A DNA stretch of 42,021 nucleotides from contig QHBU01000189.1 in the NCBI GenBank assembly GCA_003244045.1, positions 1 to 42,021 on the forward strand. The letters run 5' to 3'. Shown here one piece after another: positions 35,928-42,021 of the stretch. Origin of the DNA: Candidatus Aeolococcus gillhamiae. Its GTDB lineage: Bacteria; Chloroflexota; Dormibacteria; Aeolococcales; Aeolococcaceae. The first letter of the stretch is position 1; each line of letters starts with the position of its first letter. A program made the translations under genes and the position numbers. Below the pieces are notes generated by a model, which made no database searches, was not told where the DNA came from, and saw nothing but the letters and a program-made list of their open reading frames with translations.

Positions 35928-37688
35928 GTGAGCGACCAACCGCCAACGGACGATCTGCGCCGGCCAGTCCCGAACGAGGCCCAACTGCAGGACGAGTTCC
36001 GCCACACGGCGCTGCTGGATCACGAGCAAGCCGAGCCGCGCATGTCGCTCGGCCGAGTGCACATGCGGGTGCGCGGCCGATTCGTCTCGGTGTGGTGGGC
36101 GATCCCGATCCTCACCGCCGCGGGCGTGCTGATCGTGCTCGCCGCCAAGCTGTACGCGGGCAGCCCGGCGGGGCGGGCGCTGATGGCGCAGTATCCCTGC
36201 ATCCCGCACGACCCGCCCGTGCCCGCGGGTGTCCCCGCCTTCGTACGCTGGACCCACCTGCTCACCTTCTTCTTCTTGATCATCATCGTGCGCTCCGGCC
36301 TGCAGATTCTCTGCGATCACCCGCGGCTTTATTTGAAGGTCCACTGCACACCGGGACGGGAGTGGCTGCGCTTTCGCGGTCCGGTTCCCAGCGACGTGGT
36401 GTGGACCGCCAAGCAGGACGCGATCATGCTCAGCCCGCTCGTCGGGCTGCCCGGGGGGCGTCACACAATTGGGGTGGCGAGGCATTGGCACTTCATCTTT
36501 GACATCCTCTTTGTGATCACCGGCGTGGTCTATGTGGTGTTCTTCTTCGCCACACCCTGGGTGAATCGGCTGCTGCCCACCCACCTGTCGCTGTTCCCTG
36601 AGGCGGCCTCGTGTGCGGTCACCTACCTGAGCCTGCACCTGCCGCAGGGGTCGATCGGGTTCTTCCGCTACGACGCGTTGCAACAGCTGAGCTACTTCGC
36701 GGTCATCTTCGTGCTCGGACCACTGGCGATCCTCACCGGCCTGGCGATGTCACCGGCCCTCGACAATCGCTACCGCTGGTACGCGCGGCTGTTCGGCAAC
36801 CGCCAGATCGCCCGCTCGCTCCACCTCCTGGTGATGCTCTCGTTCGTGCTCTTCTTCATCGGCCACATGACTCTGGTCGCGCTGACCGGCTTCGCGCCCA
36901 ATCTCAACGACATCACCCTGGGTGTCAACCGCAACGACCTGAACGGTTTCGGCATCTGGTTGCTGGTGCTCATCCTGGTGGTCGGCTTCAATGTCTGGGC
37001 TGTCCGCTTGTCCTGGACTCACACCCGCGTCCTGCAACGGGTCTCCAATGCGACGGTGGGTCGGGGAATGAACCTGCTCTTCGACAGGTTCGCTCCCAAG
37101 GTGCAATACCAGCGCAAGGACATCAGTCCGTACTTCTGGCCCAACCACAGTCGGCTGCCCGAGGGGCGCGAGTGGGACGAGTTATGCGCCAACGACTTTC
37201 GCAGCTACCGCCTCAAGGTGCACGGGCTTGTCGAGCACCCCGTGGAACTGTCCCTGAATGACCTGCAGGAGATGGCCAAGCAGGAGCAGATCACCATGCA
37301 CAACTGCATCCAGGGCTGGTCCGGTATCGCCGAATGGGGCGGCCTGCCGTTCTCCGCGCTGATCGATCTGGTCCGACCTCAACTCGACGCGCGGTGGGTG
37401 ATGTTCTACTCGTTCGCCGAGGGTGGCCGCGGCGGCACCTATTACGACTCTCACAGCATCGAGGACATGCGCCACCCCCAGAGTCTGCTCGCCTACGAAA
37501 TGAACGGCGCGCGGCTGCCGATCCTGCACGGTGGTCCGCTGCGCCTGCGGGTCGAGAACCAGCTCGGCTTCAAACACGTCAAGTGGATCAGCGAGATCGA
37601 GTTCGTTCACCACTTCTCAGAACGCTTCGCCGGGTTCGGCGGCTACCAGGAAGACCACGAATTTTTCGGGTACCGCGACCAGATCTGA
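35928..37688 (+). CDS. Cytochrome b561-like / sulfite-oxidase-family molybdopterin oxidoreductase fusion (paralogue 2)
   Basis: A 586-residue paralogue of the protein at 7655-9163 with an extra N-terminal stretch of about 95 residues that adds a helix at 54-74, giving six in all and keeping the C-terminus on the cytoplasmic side by the positive-inside rule. Heme-ligand candidates are His110, His186/His188, His299 and His313. The molybdenum cysteine is Cys460 in HNCIQGWS. The middle of the second domain (FYSFAEGGRGGTYYDS) and its end differ from the first copy, so the substrates may differ. No Tat signal is present. The start is a GTG without a good binding site. No NDH-2 gene follows directly, unlike the first copy. 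Confidence 0.93.
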   Translation: MSDQPPTDDLRRPVPNEAQLQDEFRHTALLDHEQAEPRMSLGRVHMRVRGRFVSVWWAIPILTAAGVLIVLAAKLYAGSPAGRALMAQYPCIPHDPPVPAGVPAFVRWTHLLTFFFLIIIVRSGLQILCDHPRLYLKVHCTPGREWLRFRGPVPSDVVWTAKQDAIMLSPLVGLPGGRHTIGVARHWHFIFDILFVITGVVYVVFFFATPWVNRLLPTHLSLFPEAASCAVTYLSLHLPQGSIGFFRYDALQQLSYFAVIFVLGPLAILTGLAMSPALDNRYRWYARLFGNRQIARSLHLLVMLSFVLFFIGHMTLVALTGFAPNLNDITLGVNRNDLNGFGIWLLVLILVVGFNVWAVRLSWTHTRVLQRVSNATVGRGMNLLFDRFAPKVQYQRKDISPYFWPNHSRLPEGREWDELCANDFRSYRLKVHGLVEHPVELSLNDLQEMAKQEQITMHNCIQGWSGIAEWGGLPFSALIDLVRPQLDARWVMFYSFAEGGRGGTYYDSHSIEDMRHPQSLLAYEMNGARLPILHGGPLRLRVENQLGFKHVKWISEIEFVHHFSERFAGFGGYQEDHEFFGYRDQI

Positions 37689-37768
37689 CACGAGCCAGAT
37701 GGGACCGGACCGCATTCGACGCTCGTGATTCGGCCGTTAGCGTGGGCCGTCCCGCGCGAGGCCGCCGG

Positions 37769-38644
37769 TCACTGCGAGCGCTGGCAACGAGGACAGTGGT
37801 TCGTGCCCCGTCCTGCGACGCGGGTCCGGCGGATGCACGTTCCACAGACCAGGCAGGGCTGCGCCTGGCGGCGGAACAGTCGCGCGCCGGTAAGGTGACT
37901 GCCCCGGCCCCGAAAGACGTTGGCGTAGTCCTCGAAGCTGGTGCCGCCATCCTCGACCGCGGCACTGAGGACTGCCCGGATGGCGTGATGCAATCGGGTC
38001 ACTGTGGCGGCGCTCAGCGTTCCCGCGGGCCGCTGGGGATGGATTCGCGCCAGGTGGAGTGACTCGTCGGCATAGATGTTGCCCACCCCGGCCACCGTCG
38101 TCTGATCGAGGATCACCGCTTTGATGGGGGCACGAGCATGGCGCCTGAGCTGTTCGCGGAAGTCCGCCACGTTGAACGCCTCGCTGAGCGGCTCCGGGCC
38201 AAGCCGCTTGAGGAACGGATCAGCGAGAAGCGCCGGCGTATCCACCAGTGTGATCCGGGCGAACTTCCGCTGGTCGTTGACGAACAGCACGGTGTCGCCG
38301 CTGAGCCGGATGATCACGCGCGTGGTCACGTTCGGCATAGGCGCCAGCATGCTGCGCGAGGGGTGGCCGCCGGCGAACCGCGTGCTGCCGTGCTCGGTCA
38401 CCACCAGCTGCCCGGTCATCCGCGGATGCAGCAGCAGATGGAACCCGTCGTCCAGGTCGATGATCAGGACCTTGCCGCGACGGCCGATGCCGACCACTCG
38501 ATGATCGACCACGACACGGTCGATCACCGACTGCGGCGCGTCGAATGACCGCTCCCAGAGCACATCGACGCCCTCGACGCGCTTGCTGGCCACGGTGGCG
38601 AGCAGTCCGCGCCGCATGGTCTCGACCTCGGGAAGCTCGGGCAC
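37769..38644 (-). CDS. mutM: Formamidopyrimidine-DNA glycosylase (Fpg/MutM)
   Basis: A 291-residue bifunctional glycosylase/lyase that removes 8-oxoguanine and ring-opened purines. The N-terminal PELPEVE gives the catalytic Pro2 and Glu3 after removal of the initiator. GRRGKVL supplies Lys58. The helix-two-turn-helix is TTVAGVGNIYADE, and the C-terminal zinc finger is C-x2-C ... C-x2-C (CLVCG and CPRC) with the conserved RGTNHC arginine. The start is GTG 38644. No ribosome binding site is apparent. It stands alone on the minus strand and converges with the molybdenum oxidoreductase gene; the gap contains a 7-bp inverted repeat CACGAGC/GCTCGTG with a long loop. Confidence 0.96.
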   Translation of the reverse strand: MPELPEVETMRRGLLATVASKRVEGVDVLWERSFDAPQSVIDRVVVDHRVVGIGRRGKVLIIDLDDGFHLLLHPRMTGQLVVTEHGSTRFAGGHPSRSMLAPMPNVTTRVIIRLSGDTVLFVNDQRKFARITLVDTPALLADPFLKRLGPEPLSEAFNVADFREQLRRHARAPIKAVILDQTTVAGVGNIYADESLHLARIHPQRPAGTLSAATVTRLHHAIRAVLSAAVEDGGTSFEDYANVFRGRGSHLTGARLFRRQAQPCLVCGTCIRRTRVAGRGTNHCPRCQRSQ

Positions 38645-38906
38645 AGGAGGTCTAGGGCACGGTCACGGAAGCCGGACCGGACAATTGGGGGCTCACCATT
38701 GCTCGTAGCATCGCTAGAGGATACCGCCAGCTTCGAATTGCTCGGCCACCGTGAGGCGTGGCGGAGGACGTGGCTGCGCGAGCGGGCACCCATGGTGCGC
38801 ACGAGCCTCCGGGCCGGGCGCGGCGTCGGTCGTTACATCCAGAATGTCGAGGCGCTGTCCCTGATGAGGCCGAAGGATGTCACCCTGGCCGTTGTGGGTT
38901 GGAACG

Positions 38907-39644
38907 TCAGGCAGACGCCCAGACGACGACATCGCCGTCGACGACCTCGACACGATACGTCTCGACGGGGACCACCGCCGGCGGGTTGAGCACGTCCCCG
39001 GTGCGAATGTCAAATCGTGAGCCGTGCCGAGGGCATTCGACCGTGCAGTCCTCGAGCTCACCGTCGCTGAGCGGATAGTCCTCGTGGGTGCAGTTGTCGC
39101 GGAGTGCGTAGAAGCGACCATCGTCAGCACGGATGAGACAAACTGGTGTGTCATCCACAACAAGACCCCTCACGCTGTGGAACGGGACAGTGTCGGCGCG
39201 CGCAACCACGTGTCCAACTTCATCCGAGCCATCGGTCGCCACCGACTCTCCAGCAGCGGCGCGCTCATCGTGGTGCGGTTCGCCGATGGTGAGGAGGAAG
39301 GCCGACTCATCCAGGGCAACAACGCTGTGCGGCAATCGCTCGGTGACCACGAGCAGTTGGCCCGGGGTGAGCTCGTATGCTGCTCCCTCGACCTCGAAGC
39401 GAATCTGACCGTCGAGGCAGTGCACGCTGATGACCGAGTCGGCGTGGTGCTCGTCGACACGGCCACGAGCCTTGAGCGCAACGAGAACGACCCGGAAGGT
39501 CGGGTGGCTCGCCAGTGTCCTCGACGCCTGGTCCGCCGCCCGGTACGAGTCGCCGGCGCGCAGCGAACGCAGTTGTTCCTTCCAGTCGAAGGAGACGACC
39601 GGCGTCGAAGGATGTCCAAGGGTGTCTGCTGACCCGTTCGTCAT
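38907..39644 (-). CDS. Cupin / Rieske [2Fe-2S] fusion protein
   Basis: A 245-residue protein joining a cupin domain (about 50-121, metal ligands from DEHHAD and LPHSV) to a Rieske ferredoxin domain (about 145-245) with ligands Cys185-x-His187 (CTHEDY) and Cys204-x2-His207 (CPRHGSRF). The Rieske half resembles the ferredoxin component of ring-hydroxylating dioxygenases. The cupin half is closely related to the stand-alone protein at 10683-11099. The ATG at 39644 follows AAGGAATTGCC; the longer frame to 39767 has no similarity. The pairing could bring an electron carrier to a metal-dependent oxygenase-like cupin, which is inference. It is divergent from the SDR gene. Confidence 0.92.
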   Translation of the reverse strand: MTNGSADTLGHPSTPVVSFDWKEQLRSLRAGDSYRAADQASRTLASHPTFRVVLVALKARGRVDEHHADSVISVHCLDGQIRFEVEGAAYELTPGQLLVVTERLPHSVVALDESAFLLTIGEPHHDERAAAGESVATDGSDEVGHVVARADTVPFHSVRGLVVDDTPVCLIRADDGRFYALRDNCTHEDYPLSDGELEDCTVECPRHGSRFDIRTGDVLNPPAVVPVETYRVEVVDGDVVVWASA

Positions 39645-39881
39645 GGCAATTCCTTGACAGGGCTGGTTACGAGAAGGTTTTCTGAGTTGTAGGCAGTCTG
39701 ACGCAGGCCCGCTCGGAACGCGAGAGCTCGCACGGTAGCGGGTTTCCTCAGAACGGCACGGAGTCACGTTTGACGCTCGTGCTGCCGGTGACGGGCGGCG
39801 AGGAGGTCAAGAATGGATACCGTGTAGCAGGCAAGACCGTCCCCACCAGGGGACGTCAGACACAGGCTGAAGGAATCAAGC

Positions 39882-40649
39882 ATGGCCTCCGTGCTGGTCA
39901 CTGGCGGAACCGGGAGGCTGGGCGCGCGCATCGTCGCGCATCTCGCCGCCAGGGGACACTCCATCCGCGTCCTCAGCCGCACCCGTGGTTCCGATGCGCC
40001 CCGCGGCGTCGAGGAGGTCGTCGGCGACCTCGCGTCTGGAGAGGGACTTACCAGCGCGGTCGCCGGTATCGATACCGTTATTCACGCCGCCTCTGATTCC
40101 TCCGATCCAATGGCGACCGACGTGGCCGGCACCCGCCGCCTCATCGTCGCGCTCGGCGAGGGCGGCGACGCGGCGAAGCTCGTCTACGTGTCCATCGTCG
40201 GGGTGGAGCACAGCAGGCTCCCGTACTACGTCGCCAAGCGCGCCGTCGAACGAGAGGTTGAGAGCAGCGGCTTGGCCTGGAGCATCGTGCGGGCGACCCA
40301 GTTCCACAGCTTCGCCCTGTCCGTCCTCCAGTCGCTCGTGGACGACCGCGGCACTTTGACGGTTCCCGACGGGACGCTCTTGCAACCGGTGGACGCCGAC
40401 GAGGTCGCGGAGCGTCTGGTCGCCGTGGCAGACGGCCAACCCTTACGTCGAATCGCCCTACTCGGCGGCCCCGAGGTGCTCAGCCTGGAGCACATGGCCC
40501 GCGCCTACCAAGAAACGCGGGGCTTGCCCGCCTCGGTCCGTGTTGGCGTCGTCCACGACCCGATGCTCGACGCCTGGCAGTCACGCGACCAGCTCACCCC
40601 CGAGCACGCCGAAGGTAGGCTGACCTGGCAGCAGTTCCTTGACCGCTGA
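39882..40649 (+). CDS. NAD(P)-binding atypical short-chain dehydrogenase (NmrA-like)
   Basis: A 255-residue Rossmann protein with the atypical-SDR loop GGTGRLG (8-14), KLVYVSIVGVE as the fourth strand and YYVAK in the YxxxK position. The NmrA/complex-I-39-kDa-like group often senses or uses NAD(P)H rather than acting as a classical oxidoreductase. The ATG at 39882 follows AAGGAATCAAGC. It lies between the divergent cupin-Rieske gene and the NDH-2 gene, with 236 bases to the latter. The substrate cannot be predicted. Confidence 0.9.
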   Translation: MASVLVTGGTGRLGARIVAHLAARGHSIRVLSRTRGSDAPRGVEEVVGDLASGEGLTSAVAGIDTVIHAASDSSDPMATDVAGTRRLIVALGEGGDAAKLVYVSIVGVEHSRLPYYVAKRAVEREVESSGLAWSIVRATQFHSFALSVLQSLVDDRGTLTVPDGTLLQPVDADEVAERLVAVADGQPLRRIALLGGPEVLSLEHMARAYQETRGLPASVRVGVVHDPMLDAWQSRDQLTPEHAEGRLTWQQFLDR

Positions 40650-40885
40650 CGTCGGGCGATCCGTGGTCAACCAGTTGGGTGCATTGACCGCGGTCAGCCA
40701 GGACAAGCAGCACATTGGCGGGCCGTCACCGTGGAGTCCCATGTCCGCTGGCGCACCGACACGACCCCCAGCTACGGCGCCACCATCTGCAGTTCGGCAC
40801 CTCACTTCGACTCGAGCCGCTCGCGGGTGCCGGTGGGGGCGGTGAGTACAGCGCTACCCTTGTAGGCGGAGGATGTGTCGGGAAC

Positions 40886-42021
40886 ATGACGCGGCCACGG
40901 GTGGTCATCATCGGCGCCGGTTTCGGCGGCATCAGCGCGGCTCGCGCCTTACGGCACGCGGAGGCCGACGTGCTGCTCGTGGACAGGCACAACTACCACC
41001 TCTTCCAGCCGCTCCTCTACCAGGTCGCCTCCGGGTTGCTCGACCCGTCAGAGATCGCACACCCGATTCGCACGATTCTTCGAGGTCAGCCTAACGCCGA
41101 CGTACAGATGACCGAGGTGCGGGCAATAGATCTCGCTGAGCAGGTGGTGCGCGCGAGCGGCGGCGATATCCCCTACGACTATCTCGTCGTGGCCGCGGGT
41201 GCCGCCACGGATCATTACGGGCGCGACGACATCGCCAGCCACACGCGTGGCCTCAAGGGGCTCGACGACGCGCTCACATTGCGTGGCGCCGTCCTTTCGC
41301 ACTTCGAGATGGCCGCGGGGTGCGCCGACGAGCGTGAGCGCCGCCGCCTGCTCACATTTGTCATCGCCGGAGCCGGGCCCACCGGAGTGGAGTACGCGGG
41401 TGCGCTCAGCGAGCTCTTCTCGCACCTTCTGCCCAAGGACTTCCCGCGGCTGGACTTCGGGCCAGTGCGGGTGATCGTGGTCGAGGGCAGGACCCGAGTG
41501 CTCGAGTCGTTCCATCCACGACTCGCTGCCAAGGCCAGTTCCGTTCTTCGTCACCGCAGCGTGGAGTTGCGGCTGGGGCGCACCGTCTCCCACGTCGACG
41601 AGCGCGGCGTGACGCTCGACGACGGGACGCTCATCGAGGCGGCGACGGTGATCTGGACAGCGGGTGTCCGCGCGTCCGTTCTCGGCCAGAGCCTCTCCAG
41701 GCAGCTGCGACGGTCCGGTCGTGTCCCCGTACAGCGCACACTGCAGCTGGCCAATCACAGCGAGGTGCAGGTGATCGGTGACCTGGCCGAGTTCGCGGAC
41801 GGTCGCATGCCCCTGCCGATGCTTGCTCCGGTCGCGATCCAGCAGGGGAAGCATGCCGCCGCCAACATCATCCAGCTGCTCGATGGTGGCTCCGCGACGC
41901 CCTTCCGCTACCGCGGCAAGGGAACGATGGCGACCGTCGGGCGCAACGTGGCGGTGGTGCAGCTGGGCCCGATCAGGGTAGCCGGCTTTGTTGGATGGCT
42001 GATGTGGCTGGTGGTGCACCT
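40886..42021 (+). CDS. Type II NADH dehydrogenase (NDH-2 family), 3' end outside window
   Basis: At least 378 codons of an NDH-2 flavoprotein, cut by the window end. GAGFGG (10-15) is the FAD site, RHNYHLFQPLLYQVASG follows, GAGPTG is the NADH site and VQVIGDLA is the second FAD strand. It ends in the hydrophobic VAGFVGWLMWLVVH region, so the missing part should be the C-terminal membrane-binding tail. The ATG at 40886 follows GGAGGATG. It is clearly a paralogue of the enzyme at 9169-10593 but diverged throughout. The gap in front has no clear promoter hexamers. Confidence 0.93.
   Translation, partial: MTRPRVVIIGAGFGGISAARALRHAEADVLLVDRHNYHLFQPLLYQVASGLLDPSEIAHPIRTILRGQPNADVQMTEVRAIDLAEQVVRASGGDIPYDYLVVAAGAATDHYGRDDIASHTRGLKGLDDALTLRGAVLSHFEMAAGCADERERRRLLTFVIAGAGPTGVEYAGALSELFSHLLPKDFPRLDFGPVRVIVVEGRTRVLESFHPRLAAKASSVLRHRSVELRLGRTVSHVDERGVTLDDGTLIEAATVIWTAGVRASVLGQSLSRQLRRSGRVPVQRTLQLANHSEVQVIGDLAEFADGRMPLPMLAPVAIQQGKHAAANIIQLLDGGSATPFRYRGKGTMATVGRNVAVVQLGPIRVAGFVGWLMWLVVH

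Noticed and set aside
37689-37727. CACGAGC/GCTCGTG inverted repeat between convergent genes
   Set aside because: The 25-base loop is too long and no T-run follows, so a terminator call is not supported.
39654-39682. Perfect TTGACA upstream of the SDR gene
   Set aside because: The hexamers 16-18 bases downstream (GTTTTC, TTTTCT) do not resemble a -10 element, and the start codon is about 200 bases further.
41048-42019. 323-codon minus-strand frame at the window end
   Set aside because: Antisense to the second NDH-2, whose FAD and NADH motifs are intact on the plus strand.

Overview
The window is about 42 kb of very GC-rich bacterial DNA. It carries 38 well-supported protein genes plus three small candidate genes, packed tightly on both strands. 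There is no tRNA, rRNA, insertion sequence, CRISPR array or prophage gene that I can see. Frequent GTG starts, repeated 4-base ATGA/GTGA overlaps, an Sdh1-type membrane anchor like mycobacterial Rv0249c, an EtfD-like Fe-S membrane oxidoreductase and two type II NADH dehydrogenases point to an aerobic, soil-type member of the high-GC Terrabacteria (Actinobacteriota, or a relative such as Dormibacterota). That placement is inference, because no phylogenetic marker is present.

Left part (1-11.8 kb). A protein of unknown function, a universal stress protein, an amylo-alpha-1,6-glucosidase-like protein and a GT4 glycosyltransferase are followed by a DUF488 protein, a MarR regulator and a Crp/Fnr-type regulator. 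Next comes a respiratory operon: a membrane b-type cytochrome fused to a sulfite-oxidase-family molybdenum domain, an NDH-2, a cupin and a hemerythrin. A perfect 12-bp inverted repeat lies upstream of the DUF488 gene, and three related half-sites lie in front of the respiratory operon.

Centre (11.8-24.6 kb, minus strand). Ten genes read as one carbon-catabolic operon: transketolase, a D-2-hydroxyacid dehydrogenase, glucose-6-phosphate isomerase, transaldolase, 6-phosphogluconate dehydrogenase, glucose-6-phosphate dehydrogenase, a HAD phosphatase, a universal stress protein, a beta-phosphoglucomutase-type HAD and a GH65 disaccharide phosphorylase. Together they would convert an alpha-linked disaccharide through beta-glucose-1-phosphate and glucose-6-phosphate into the oxidative pentose phosphate pathway, giving reductant and pentoses. 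The lactonase step has no gene here.

Right part (24.9-42 kb). Two small proteins of unknown function come first. A four-gene membrane operon follows (Sdh1-type anchor without SdhA/SdhB, a small protein, an NnrS/heme-copper-oxidase-like protein and a CopD-like protein), then an EamA transporter, a RibD C-terminal reductase, the EtfD-like oxidoreductase, an AlkA-type glycosylase, a DUF2231-Rieske fusion, a second cytochrome b-molybdenum oxidoreductase, MutM, a cupin-Rieske fusion, an atypical SDR and a second NDH-2 cut by the window end. Three components of the left respiratory operon (molybdenum fusion, NDH-2, cupin) therefore recur here in scattered and elaborated form.
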